Shown piece by piece: positions 10,336 to 18,886 of a stretch of DNA of 64,000 bases. The stretch is taken from assembly GCF_003386795.1 (NCBI RefSeq), contig NZ_QTUC01000001.1, forward strand, positions 4,216,001 through 4,280,000, read 5' to 3'. How positions within the stretch are numbered: position 1 is the stretch's first letter; each line of letters opens with the position of its first letter. The notes beneath the pieces are model-generated. The model did not search any database. It was given only the letters and a program-made list of their open reading frames with translations, and was not told the DNA's origin. Origin of the DNA: Thermasporomyces composti (GTDB lineage Bacteria; Actinomycetota; Actinomycetes; Propionibacteriales; Actinopolymorphaceae). The position numbers and the translations under genes were made by a program.

Positions 10336-10576
10336 CGTATCGGGTTGGGCGACCAGTCGGCGAGGAGGCCAGGGCCAAGGGGAGGGTGTCGCCACGTCGG
10401 GTGACGGCGTTCCGCACAGGAAAATCTACGAAGCGTGACCGCAAGCGTTTACAAATCGTAATGCGGACATGCTGTCGCCGAGCGAAGTCTGTCGTCTATG
10501 GTCAAGCGTCGCAGGAATCGAGCATCGCGATCTCGATCGCTGCTGGGAGCTCTCGCAGGAAGGCATACGGCACTCC
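10336..10576 (+). other. Leader region of the peptide transporter operon
   Basis: No protein-like reading frame was seen. TATGGT at 10497-10502 fits a -10 element but lacks a clear -35. AGGAAGG at about 10557-10563 is 13 nt from the ATG at 10577, a long spacing. Confidence 0.35.
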
Positions 10577-11563
10577 ATGGCGGATCCGACCCTGCTTGAA
10601 ACGGGTGCGAGCCAGTCGGTGGAGACCACACCGACGCTGAAGAGCAAGTCTCCGACCCAGATCGCGTTGGAGCGACTCCGCAAAGACAAGATCGCCATCA
10701 TCTGCGCGATCGTGGTGCTCTTCTTCGTCCTGATCGCGATCTTCGCCGACGTCATCACCGCGGTCACCCACACCGACCCCTACAAGCTCAACCAAGACCT
10801 GATCGACGAGTACGGGTTCCCGACCGTCAATCCCAGTGCGGAGCACCCGTTCGGGCTGGAGCCCCGGCTGGGGCGCGACCTGTTCGCGCGGTGGATTCAC
10901 GGAGCGCGTCCGTCACTCATCGTCGCCGTCAGCGCCTCGGTCATCGCCACGGTCATCGGCGTGGCGATGGGGATGCTGGCCGGGTTCCTCGGTGGATGGG
11001 TCGACCGGGCCATCTCGTGGGTGATCGACCTGCTGCTGTCCCTTCCGCTTCTGCTCGTCGTGGTCGCTCTCGCCCCGGTCATCGAGACGAGGTTCCCCTC
11101 GGATGGCGCGGTCATCTCGAAGGTGCGGTTGTGGACCCTGGTCGGCATCTTCGCGCTCTTCGGCTGGACGCAGCTGGCCCGGCTCATCCGCGCCGAGGTG
11201 CTGTCCTTGCGGGAGCGGGAGTTCATCCAGGCCGCCCGCGCGATCGGAGTGCCGACGCGCCAGATCCTGTTCCGTGAGCTGCTTCCGAACCTGACAGGAC
11301 AGATCATCGTCTTCCTGTCGCTGGCCATCCCCTCCTACATCGCCTCGGAGGCGGGGCTGTCCTACCTCGGGATCGGATTGACCGAACCCACGCCGTCATG
11401 GGGACGGACGATCAACGCGGCGATCGGCTACTACGAGACGTACCCGATCTACTTCTGGCAACCGGCTCTCGCCATCCTGGTTCTCGTCTTGGCGCTGAAC
11501 CTGCTGGGCGACGCGATTCGCGACGCGTTCGATCCGAAGACGCGTCGCAGCGCGGCCGGCTGA
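10577..11563 (+). CDS. Peptide ABC transporter permease, DppC/OppC type
   Basis: 328 residues with about six transmembrane helices. An N-terminal cytosolic segment (SPTQIALERLRKDKIAI) leads into the first helix, a periplasmic loop with HPFGLEPRLGRDLFAR, and the BPD_transp_1 domain with the EAA-type coupling loop REFIQAARAIGVPTRQILFRELL (read in two parts). The phrase ASEAGLSYLGIGLTEPTPSWG is characteristic of the C-type permease. It starts a five-gene operon in the order C-permease, binding protein, B-permease, ATPase, ATPase. A longer upstream extension to 10469 is not family-like. Confidence 0.93.
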   Translation: MADPTLLETGASQSVETTPTLKSKSPTQIALERLRKDKIAIICAIVVLFFVLIAIFADVITAVTHTDPYKLNQDLIDEYGFPTVNPSAEHPFGLEPRLGRDLFARWIHGARPSLIVAVSASVIATVIGVAMGMLAGFLGGWVDRAISWVIDLLLSLPLLLVVVALAPVIETRFPSDGAVISKVRLWTLVGIFALFGWTQLARLIRAEVLSLREREFIQAARAIGVPTRQILFRELLPNLTGQIIVFLSLAIPSYIASEAGLSYLGIGLTEPTPSWGRTINAAIGYYETYPIYFWQPALAILVLVLALNLLGDAIRDAFDPKTRRSAAG

Positions 11564-11592
11564 TGGAAAGAAAGGCAAGGAGAGATATTTCG

Positions 11593-13383
11593 ATGCGTTG
11601 GAGACGACTAGCGGCCGTGGCCGGCGTTGTGGCGCTGGGTGTGGCCGCTTGTGGTGGTGGGGCAACCCCATCGGAGCGGGCGAAGGAGCAGCAGGAGCAG
11701 AAGGCTGCTTCCGCGAGCCCCTCGCCTGGTGGTGGGTACGAGGTGCTGCTGGACCCGGACGCGAAGGGTCCGGCCAAGGACGTTCCTGGCGCGCAGCGCG
11801 GTGGGACGATCACCACGTTGACGTCGGCGGCTCCGGAGACGTTTGACCCCACCAGGGCCTACTACATCGACGTCTTGGCGGTTCTGCGTCTGACGGCGCG
11901 GACGCTGACGGCGATGGAGCTGCGCGAGGACGGCAAGTACTACCTGGTGCCGGACCTGGCGACGGACCTGGGCCAGCACAACGAGGACTTCACCGAGTGG
12001 CGGTTCACTCTCAAAGACGGCATCAAGTTCGAAGACGGCACCCCGGTGACGTCGAAGGACATCGCCTACGCGGTCAAGCGCTCCTTTGCGACCGAGGAGC
12101 TGCCGTCGGGTCCGACGTACCAGCAGACGTACTTCCTCGACGGTGACAAGTACAAGGGTCCGTTCAAGTCGCCTGAGCAGGGTGGCGGTCCGGACTACGC
12201 CGGGGTGGAGACCCCGGACGACAAGACCATCGTGTTGAAGATGGCCAAGCCGTTCCCGGACCTGCCGTTCTACACGACGTTCCCGGTGTTCACCCCGATC
12301 CCTGAGGACAAGGACACCAAGGAGAACTACGGCAACCACCCGCTGGCGACCGGTCCGTACAAGTTCGAGTCCTACCAGAAGGGCAAGCAGCTGGTGCTCA
12401 CCAGGAACGAGCACTGGGACCCGAACACCGACCCGGCTCGTCACCAGTACGTCGACAAGTTCGTGTTCAAGTTCGGGCAGGACCCGATCAAGTTGCAGGA
12501 GCAGCTGATCGCTGACAAGGGCCCGGACCAGTACGCGATCACCTACGACGGGGTGGACGCCTCGCTGCTGCCGAAGATCCAGAACAAGGAGCCCGAGGAG
12601 CGGATGCTCACGGGACCCGGCACCTGCACCTTCTTCGTCTACCTCGACACCCGTCGGATCCCGCTGGAGGTGCGTCGGGCGCTGGCGGTGGCCTGGCCGC
12701 ACGACGCGCTGCACAAGGCCGCGGGTGACAGCCCGTTCACCTACGAGCCGGCGACCACGATCCTGCCGAAGGTGACCCCCGGCTGGCAGAACTTCGACGT
12801 GATCGGCAACGGCGCCAAGGGCGATGGTGACCCGGAGAAGGCCCGCAAGATGCTGGAGGAGTCCGGTCACCTGGGCTTCGAGATCGTCTGGTCCTACGCC
12901 AACGACGACGAGATCGCGGCTCAGGTGTCGGCGGTGCGGGAGGAGAAGCTGCAGGCGGCTGGCTTCAAGACCCGCGCCATCCCGATGCCGCGTGACCAGC
13001 GCCGGGCGGACATGGACAACCCGAACTCCGAGACCAACATCCGCATTCTGGGTTGGTGCCTGGACTGGCCGTCGGCGACCACGGTGTTCCCGGCGATCTT
13101 CGACGGGCGTCTGATCGAGCTGAACCCCAACAGCGCGCCGAACAAGTCGTTCCTCAACGAGCCTGAGGTCAACTCCGAGATCGACCGCATCGGCTCTCTG
13201 CCCATCGAGGAACAGCCCGCTGAGTGGGCCAAGCTCGACAAGATGCTCATGGAGAAGTACCTCCCGGTCATCCCCACCCACTACGGCAAGACCAACTTCC
13301 TCCACGGCTCGAAGGTCGGTGGCGTCGTCCTCGACGTCTACGGCGGCGGGCCGGACTACACGAAGCTGTACGCCAAGCAGTAG
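11593..13383 (+). CDS. Peptide-binding lipoprotein of ABC transporter (SBP family 5)
   Basis: 596 residues with a lipoprotein signal peptide (RRLAAVAGVVALGVAAC, acylated Cys followed by GGG). The mature protein has the family-5 solute-binding fold: PETFDPTRAYY near the N-terminus, the conserved TLKDGIKFEDGTPVTSKDIAYAVKRS (read in two parts), and GNHPLATGPYKF. This class binds oligopeptides or dipeptides, occasionally sugars or nickel, so the ligand is not fixed. ATG at 11593 has AAGGAGAG 8 nt upstream. A strong hairpin follows the gene, which suggests it is expressed above the permeases. Confidence 0.93.
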   Translation: MRWRRLAAVAGVVALGVAACGGGATPSERAKEQQEQKAASASPSPGGGYEVLLDPDAKGPAKDVPGAQRGGTITTLTSAAPETFDPTRAYYIDVLAVLRLTARTLTAMELREDGKYYLVPDLATDLGQHNEDFTEWRFTLKDGIKFEDGTPVTSKDIAYAVKRSFATEELPSGPTYQQTYFLDGDKYKGPFKSPEQGGGPDYAGVETPDDKTIVLKMAKPFPDLPFYTTFPVFTPIPEDKDTKENYGNHPLATGPYKFESYQKGKQLVLTRNEHWDPNTDPARHQYVDKFVFKFGQDPIKLQEQLIADKGPDQYAITYDGVDASLLPKIQNKEPEERMLTGPGTCTFFVYLDTRRIPLEVRRALAVAWPHDALHKAAGDSPFTYEPATTILPKVTPGWQNFDVIGNGAKGDGDPEKARKMLEESGHLGFEIVWSYANDDEIAAQVSAVREEKLQAAGFKTRAIPMPRDQRRADMDNPNSETNIRILGWCLDWPSATTVFPAIFDGRLIELNPNSAPNKSFLNEPEVNSEIDRIGSLPIEEQPAEWAKLDKMLMEKYLPVIPTHYGKTNFLHGSKVGGVVLDVYGGGPDYTKLYAKQ

Positions 13384-13400
13384 GGGTCGGGCCACGCATG

Positions 13401-13437
13401 TTGGGGGTGGGGACGAGCGGATCGTCCCCACCCCCAA
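13401..13437 (+). terminator. Strong intercistronic hairpin after the binding-protein gene
   Basis: Perfect 16-bp stem TTGGGGGTGGGGACGA with its exact complement, loop GCGGA, 17 nt after the SBP stop and 46 nt before the B-permease start. Two G-U pairs can extend it. It lies inside an operon, so it probably acts as a partial terminator or a 3' stabiliser of the binding-protein mRNA. Confidence 0.85.
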
Positions 13438-13482
13438 TGCCAAGGTCACCGAGGGGACGGCAGCAGAGGAGAGTGGTCAGCG

Positions 13483-14475
13483 GTGTTCGGATACCTGGTA
13501 CGACGCATCATCGCGGGCCTCAGCGTGGTGCTCGTGGTGATGGTCGTCTCGTTCGCCTTGTTCTTCCTCGGGCCCTCCCGGCCCGAGTACGCGATGTGCG
13601 GTGACCGGAACTGCACGCCCGACCGACTCGCGGACATCCGCAGGAGCCTGTCACTGGACAAGCCGGTCCCTCAGCAGTTCGTCGAGTACTTCGGCGGCAT
13701 CTTCACCGGTCGCGACATCCACTCCGGCGGCTTCGTGAAGGAGTGCCCGGCGCCGTGCTTGGGCTATTCGTTCACCGCTGACCAGCCCGTCACCGACATG
13801 ATCATCGAGAAGATCCCCGTGACCGTCTCGGTCGCACTGGGCGCGATGGTGGTCTTCCTCGTCGTCGGTGTCACCTCAGGGGCCCTCGCCGCCATCCACC
13901 GCGGGACGCCGTGGGACAAGGCGCTCGTCAGTGGCTCGTTGGTGATGACGTCCTTCCCCTACTACCTCGTCGCTCTCCTCGCGGCCATCTACCTCACCAT
14001 CCAGTACGAGATCTTCCCGCGTACCGGCTACACGCCGCTCACGGAGAACCCGGCGGAGTGGTTCAAGGGTCTCCTTCTGCCCTGGTTGGTTCTCGGCATC
14101 GTCTACGCGACCCAGTACGCCCGATACACCCGGGCGGCGATGGTGGAGGCGCTGGGCGAGGACTTCGTGCGCACCGCTCGGGCCAAGGGCCTCAGTCGGA
14201 ACAAGGTGCACTTCAAGCACGCGCTGCGCGCGGGCTTGACCTCCGTCGTCACCATCCTGGGACTTGACTTGGCCGGTCTGCTGGCCGGCACGATCTTCAC
14301 CGAGCGCATCTTCGACGTGCAGGGGCTCGGCCTTCAGGCTCTCGACGCCTTCGGCGTCGGTGACCTGCCGTTGATCATGGGCTCGGTGATGTACGCGTCG
14401 TTCCTCCTTGTCGCGCTCAACATCATCATCGACGTCGTCTACAGCTTCCTCGACCCGCGGGTCCGACTCGTATGA
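13483..14475 (+). CDS. Peptide ABC transporter permease, DppB/OppB type
   Basis: 330 residues. The N-terminal helix MFGYLVRRIIAGLSVVLVV is the usual B-type opening, followed by a longer extracytosolic loop with cysteines (CGDRNC, CPAPC) and the transport domain with ALGEDFVRTARAKGLSRNKV as coupling loop and GLDLAGLLAGTIFTERIF. It forms the membrane channel with the C-type permease. The four loop cysteines could form disulfides. GTG at 13483 follows GAGGAG. The gene overlaps the next by ATGA. Confidence 0.93.
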   Translation: MFGYLVRRIIAGLSVVLVVMVVSFALFFLGPSRPEYAMCGDRNCTPDRLADIRRSLSLDKPVPQQFVEYFGGIFTGRDIHSGGFVKECPAPCLGYSFTADQPVTDMIIEKIPVTVSVALGAMVVFLVVGVTSGALAAIHRGTPWDKALVSGSLVMTSFPYYLVALLAAIYLTIQYEIFPRTGYTPLTENPAEWFKGLLLPWLVLGIVYATQYARYTRAAMVEALGEDFVRTARAKGLSRNKVHFKHALRAGLTSVVTILGLDLAGLLAGTIFTERIFDVQGLGLQALDAFGVGDLPLIMGSVMYASFLLVALNIIIDVVYSFLDPRVRLV

Positions 14476-15524
14476 GCATGAACCAGACCACGAACACACG
14501 CGATCCCTTCCTCGTCGTCGAGGACCTCACCGTGCAGTTCCCGACGGCCGATGGGCTGGTCAGCGCGGTCAACGGCCTCAGCTACGAGGTCGAGCTCGGC
14601 CGGACGCTGGGCATCGTGGGCGAGTCGGGATCGGGCAAGAGCGTGTCCAGCATGGCGATCATGGGTCTCCACGACCCTCGCCGCACGAAGATCACGGGGA
14701 GCATCCGACTCCAAGGCACCGAGCTGGTGGGCGTCGACGACGAGAGGATGCGCAGGATCCGCGGCAACGCCGTGTCGATGATCTTCCAGGACCCGCTCTC
14801 CAGTCTCCACCCCTTCTACACGGTCGGAGACCAGATCGCCGAGGCCTACCTCGCCCACCACAAGGCATCCAAGGCCGAGGCTCGTGCCCGTGCGATCGAG
14901 ATGCTGGAGCGGGTGGGCATCCCTCAGGCGAGGCGCCGGGCCGACGACTACCCGCACCAGTTCTCCGGCGGTATGCGCCAGCGAGCCATGATCGCGATGG
15001 CCCTGGTCAACAACCCGCAGCTGCTCATCGCCGACGAGCCGACCACCGCCCTCGACGTCACCGTCCAGGCGCAGATCCTGGACCTGCTGCAAGACCTGCA
15101 ACAGGAGTACGGCTCGGCCATCATCATCATCACCCACGACCTCGGGGTGGTGGCCGAGGTGGCTGACGACGTGCTGGTGATGTACGCCGGTCGCTGTGTC
15201 GAGTACGGGCCCACTAAGGAGATCCTGACGCGGCCTCAGCACCCCTACACGTGGGGCCTGCTCACCAGCGCCCCCCATCTCGACCGTGACCCGGAGAAGC
15301 GCCTCACCCCGATCAGTGGTACCCCTCCGAGCTTGATCAACCTTCCGACTGGTTGCTCGTTCCACCCTCGGTGCCCGTACGCCGAGCGACTTCCAGACGA
15401 GCGATGCTCCGAAGTCCTGCCCGATCTGCGGACGAGCACGCGAGGTCCCGGCCATCTCGTTCGTTGTCATCTGCCCAACCCGGACGAGATCTTCGTCGAC
15501 GAGATCGAGCCGCGTATCAGGTGA
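14472..15524 (+). CDS. Peptide ABC transporter ATP-binding protein, DppD type
   Basis: 350-residue ATPase. Walker A GESGSGKS near residue 54, signature [15 protein letters not shown], Walker [14 protein letters not shown], switch His in ITHDLGVV, and the oligopeptide-specific C-terminal segment [12 protein letters not shown], whose cysteines occur in Dpp/Opp ATPases and can bind an iron-sulfur cluster in some members. The start overlaps the permease stop by four bases (ATGA). Confidence 0.95.
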   Translation: MSMNQTTNTRDPFLVVEDLTVQFPTADGLVSAVNGLSYEVELGRTLGIVGESGSGKSVSSMAIMGLHDPRRTKITGSIRLQGTELVGVDDERMRRIRGNAVSMIFQDPLSSLHPFYTVGDQIAEAYLAHHKASKAEARARAIEMLERVGIPQARRRADDYPHQFSGGMRQRAMIAMALVNNPQLLIADEPTTALDVTVQAQILDLLQDLQQEYGSAIIIITHDLGVVAEVADDVLVMYAGRCVEYGPTKEILTRPQHPYTWGLLTSAPHLDRDPEKRLTPISGTPPSLINLPTGCSFHPRCPYAERLPDERCSEVLPDLRTSTRGPGHLVRCHLPNPDEIFVDEIEPRIR

Positions 15525-15537
15525 GAGGGGAGCTGAC

Positions 15538-16644
15538 ATGACCAACACCTCGACCGCACCCTCGCAGTCGTCCACGGCCGGCGACCCGCCGCTTCTCGAG
15601 GTGGAGAATCTCGTCAAGCACTTCCCGGTCCGGTCGGGCGGCGTGTTCCGGCGGGTGGTCGGGCAGGTTCGAGCCGTCGACGGGGTGTCCTTCACGGTCG
15701 GTCGCGGGACGTCCCTCGGCCTGGTCGGGGAGTCAGGCTGCGGCAAGTCCACGACGGGACGTCTGGTGACCCGGCTGCTCGACCCGAGCAGCGGGCACAT
15801 CCGGTTCGAGGGCACCGATATCGCGTACCTGTCGCAGAAGGAGCTCATGCCCTACCGGCGTGAGATCCAGATGATCTTCCAGGACCCGTACTCGTCCCTC
15901 AACCCGCGCCACACCGTCGGCTCGATCATCGCGACGCCGCTGCGGGTCCACAACATCGTCCCGAAGAACAAGATCGAATCCCAGGTGCGGGAGCTGCTGG
16001 AGGTCGTCGGGCTCAACCCCGAGCACTCCAACCGCTACCCGGGCGAGTTCTCCGGTGGGCAGCGCCAGCGCATCGGCATCGCTCGCGCGTTGGCTGTTCG
16101 ACCGAAGCTGATCGTCGCTGACGAGCCGGTGAGCGCGCTCGACGTCTCGATCCAGGCGCAGGTGATGAACCTTCTGGAGGACCTCCAGAAGGAGTTCGGG
16201 ATCTCCTTCCTGTTCATCGCCCACGATCTCGCCGTGGTCCGGCACTTCTGCCCGCAGGTAGCGGTGATGTACCTCGGCAAGATCGTCGAGATCGCCGATC
16301 GGGACCGGCTCTACAAGCAGCCGCACCACCCGTACACCCAGGCGCTCCTGTCGGCGGTTCCGGACATGCAGCAGGCGCGGGTCGGCGGCCGGAGAGAGCG
16401 CATCCGGCTCTTCGGTGACGTGCCCAGCCCCATCGACCCACCGTCGGGGTGCCGGTTCCGTACCCGTTGCTGGAAGGCCCAGGACATCTGCGCCCAGGAG
16501 GAGCCGCCGCTCCGACGCCTGGCCGACGGGCACTTCACCGCCTGCCACTTCGCGGCGCCGCCGACGCTCAAGGACGCCAAGGAGAGCCAAGTGGCCGCGG
16601 CCGACGCGGCCAGCAGCGGTGAGGCCGTCACGGCGCAGGTCTGA
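15538..16644 (+). CDS. Peptide ABC transporter ATP-binding protein, DppF type
   Basis: 368 residues, last gene of the transporter operon. Walker [13 protein letters not shown], signature [15 protein letters not shown], Walker [14 protein letters not shown], then the C-terminal oligopeptide domain [12 protein letters not shown]. It pairs with the preceding ATPase as a heterodimer. ATG at 15538 has GAGAGGGGAG upstream. The short Ala-rich tail after the C-terminal domain looks dispensable. Confidence 0.95.
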   Translation: MTNTSTAPSQSSTAGDPPLLEVENLVKHFPVRSGGVFRRVVGQVRAVDGVSFTVGRGTSLGLVGESGCGKSTTGRLVTRLLDPSSGHIRFEGTDIAYLSQKELMPYRREIQMIFQDPYSSLNPRHTVGSIIATPLRVHNIVPKNKIESQVRELLEVVGLNPEHSNRYPGEFSGGQRQRIGIARALAVRPKLIVADEPVSALDVSIQAQVMNLLEDLQKEFGISFLFIAHDLAVVRHFCPQVAVMYLGKIVEIADRDRLYKQPHHPYTQALLSAVPDMQQARVGGRRERIRLFGDVPSPIDPPSGCRFRTRCWKAQDICAQEEPPLRRLADGHFTACHFAAPPTLKDAKESQVAAADAASSGEAVTAQV

Positions 16645-16676
16645 CGGCATCCGTCGAGCCGGGGGATGGCCGCGGC

Positions 16677-16691
16677 TACCCTCGCCTTGTG
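16677..16691 (+). promoter_or_regulatory. Leaderless promoter of rarA
   Basis: TACCCT at 16677-16682 followed by six bases and the GTG start at 16689. No Shine-Dalgarno is present, so transcription should begin at or next to the start codon. Confidence 0.6.
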
Positions 16692-18056
16692 GCCGAGGAG
16701 GCGCTGTTCGAGGTACCCGGCAGTGGTCCGTCGCGGGCTCGCCAGGGTGGTGGCAGTCTGGCTGATGCCGAGCATGCCTCCGCCCCGTTGGCGGTCCGGA
16801 TGCGTCCACGGAGCCTTGACGAGCTCGTCGGCCAGTCCCACCTGCTGGCGCCTGGTTCGCCCGTGCGGCTCCTGATCGAGGGCGACCAGCCGATGTCCTT
16901 GCTGCTGTGGGGGCCGCCCGGGTCCGGGAAGACGACGATCGCGTCCATCCTGAGCCGCCAGACAAATCGCGATTTCGTCGAGCTGTCGGCGGTCACCGCT
17001 GGTGTCAAGGATGTCCGTGCCGTGATCGACGCGGCCCGGCGGGAGCTGGGTCGCGGTCGGGAAACGGTGCTGTTCGTGGACGAGGTCCACCGGTTCAGCA
17101 AGGCGCAGCAAGACGCGTTGCTGCCGGGCGTGGAGAACCGCTGGGTGACCCTCGTGGCGGCGACGACGGAGAACCCCTTCTTCTCGGTGATCTCACCGTT
17201 GCTGTCCCGGTCGCTGTTGCTTCGGCTGGAGCCGCTGTCCGACGACGACATTCGCGAGCTGGTGCGCCGCGCCGTCACAGACGAGCGCGGACTGGCGGGC
17301 GCGGTGACGGTGGCTCCCGACGCGGAGAACCATCTGGTTCGGATGGCAGGAGGAGACGCGCGGCGGGCGCTGACCTACCTGGAGGCCGGAGCGAGCGCCG
17401 CCCTCGCCAAAGGCGCCCGCGAGCTCGACCTGACGACGTTGGAGACCGCTGTCGATCGCGCGGCGGTGCGCTACGACCGGGACGGCGACCAGCACTATGA
17501 CGTCACGAGCGCCCTGATCAAGTCCATCCGCGGAAGCGACGTCGACGCCGCGCTGCACTACCTCGCCAGGATGATCGAGGCCGGGGAGGACCCTCGCTTC
17601 ATCGCGCGTCGGCTGGTCATCCTCGCCAGCGAGGACGTCGGAATGGCCGACCCCACCGCGTTGACCGTCGCGGTCGCGGCACACCAGGCGGCGCAGTTCG
17701 TCGGCCTTCCCGAGGCGGCGATCAACCTCGCCCAAGCCGTGATCCACCTCTCGCTCGCCCCGAAGTCCAACGCGGTCGTGAAGGCCATCGGCGCGGCGCT
17801 CGAGGACGTGCGGAAGGGACGGATCGGGCCCGTCCCCGCACACCTGCGGGACGCCCACTACGGCGGCGCTTCCCGCCTCGGACACGGTGCCGGCTACCAG
17901 TACGCCCACGACGACCCCCGTGGCATCGTCGCGCAGCGTTACGCGCCCGACGCCGTGGCCGGGCGGAGGTACTACGAGCCCACCGAGCGGGGCGCGGAGC
18001 GTGCGCTGGCCGAGCGTCTCGCGCGCATCCGGAAGATCTTGGCGGGGGAGGAGTGA
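16689..18056 (+). CDS. rarA: Replication-associated recombination protein RarA (MgsA) AAA+ ATPase
   Basis: 455 residues, clamp-loader-like AAA+ ATPase of the RarA/Mgs1/WRNIP1 family that acts at stalled replication forks. Motifs: [15 protein letters not shown], Walker [11 protein letters not shown] near residue 76, Walker [11 protein letters not shown], sensor TTENPFFSV, and the C-terminal tetramerisation domain ([38 protein letters not shown]). The GTG at 16689 is the likely leaderless start. It lies upstream of the alaS-ruvX group, as in many actinomycetes. Confidence 0.95.
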   Translation: MAEEALFEVPGSGPSRARQGGGSLADAEHASAPLAVRMRPRSLDELVGQSHLLAPGSPVRLLIEGDQPMSLLLWGPPGSGKTTIASILSRQTNRDFVELSAVTAGVKDVRAVIDAARRELGRGRETVLFVDEVHRFSKAQQDALLPGVENRWVTLVAATTENPFFSVISPLLSRSLLLRLEPLSDDDIRELVRRAVTDERGLAGAVTVAPDAENHLVRMAGGDARRALTYLEAGASAALAKGARELDLTTLETAVDRAAVRYDRDGDQHYDVTSALIKSIRGSDVDAALHYLARMIEAGEDPRFIARRLVILASEDVGMADPTALTVAVAAHQAAQFVGLPEAAINLAQAVIHLSLAPKSNAVVKAIGAALEDVRKGRIGPVPAHLRDAHYGGASRLGHGAGYQYAHDDPRGIVAQRYAPDAVAGRRYYEPTERGAERALAERLARIRKILAGEE

Positions 18057-18156
18057 CGCCGGCCCTCGTGGCCGTGGCTGGGGGACGCGTGCTGCCGGCA
18101 GGCGAGCGATCCGACACGGCGTGTAGGGGCAGCGCCCAAGTTCTGGCGGGCCGTTA

Positions 18157-18173
18157 TAGGTTTGGTCGCCATG
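18157..18173 (+). promoter_or_regulatory. Leaderless promoter of the DUF948 gene
   Basis: TAGGTT at 18157-18162 (overlapping TATAGG at 18155), then eight bases and ATG at 18171, with no Shine-Dalgarno. This argues against an upstream TTG start at 18162. Confidence 0.55.
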
Positions 18174-18590
18174 ACTGCCGGTGAGATCGCGGGACTGATC
18201 GCCGCTTCCGCACTGCTCCTGCTGGTCGGGGTCTTGACCTATCCGATCGTCAAGCTGGGCAAGACCTTGGAGGAGACTCGTCAGTGGATCAGTGGGGCGA
18301 AGGACCGCAGCCTGCCGCTGATCGATGAGGTGAACACGACGGTCTCGATGACCAACGCCCAGCTGGCCCGTGTGGACGCCATCACCGCCCGGGCGGAGAC
18401 TGTGTCTGAGAACATCGCCGGCCTGTCCTCCCTCTTCGCCGCCACGCTCGGGGGCCCCTTGGTCAAGGTGGCCGCCTTCTCCTACGGTGTGCGCCGTGCC
18501 ATCGCCGCTCGCGACCGCAAGGAGATCGAACGTCGCGTCCGAGCCGAGATGAAGGGTGGCCGACGCAAGAGGGGAGCGCATACGGCATGA
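18171..18590 (+). CDS. DUF948 domain membrane-anchored protein
   Basis: 139 residues: an N-terminal transmembrane helix (IAGLIAASALLLLVGVLTYP), then a long amphipathic segment (TLEETRQWISGAKDRSLPLI, VDAITARAETVSENIAGL) and a basic C-terminus. This is the DUF948 pattern of small membrane proteins, of unknown biochemical function. It is paired with the DUF6167 gene by a four-base overlap, immediately before alaS, an arrangement common in actinomycetes. Confidence 0.85.
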   Translation: MTAGEIAGLIAASALLLLVGVLTYPIVKLGKTLEETRQWISGAKDRSLPLIDEVNTTVSMTNAQLARVDAITARAETVSENIAGLSSLFAATLGGPLVKVAAFSYGVRRAIAARDRKEIERRVRAEMKGGRRKRGAHTA

Positions 18591-18886
18591 AAAGGCTATT
18601 TTGGGTCGCCGTCGGCGCCACCGTCGGTGTGCTCGTCGTGCGACGGCTCTCCCGCAGCGCCGAGCAGTTCACGCCGCAAGGTCTGGCTAGACAGATCGCC
18701 GAGCTGGGTGCGGCGATCCGAGCGTTCGGGGAGGAGGTTCGGGCTGGCATGGCGGCACGCGAGGAGGAACTGCGCAGCGCCCTCGCCCTCGACGAGCCCC
18801 ACCCCAACGGCTCCGCAGGGATCGACGCTGATGCCGCCGAGCGGCTCGCCCGAGACCCCAACGCGACCTGGAAGGACACCCACTGA
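18587..18886 (+). CDS. DUF6167-like small membrane protein
   Basis: 99 residues: a single N-terminal helix ([20 protein letters not shown]) followed by a charged helical segment ([30 protein letters not shown]) and a short acidic tail. It resembles the small protein annotated as DUF6167 next to alaS in actinomycetes. Function unknown. The start overlaps the DUF948 stop (ATGA) and its stop overlaps the alaS start (TGATG), so the three genes are probably translated together. Confidence 0.8.
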   Translation: MKRLFWVAVGATVGVLVVRRLSRSAEQFTPQGLARQIAELGAAIRAFGEEVRAGMAAREEELRSALALDEPHPNGSAGIDADAAERLARDPNATWKDTH

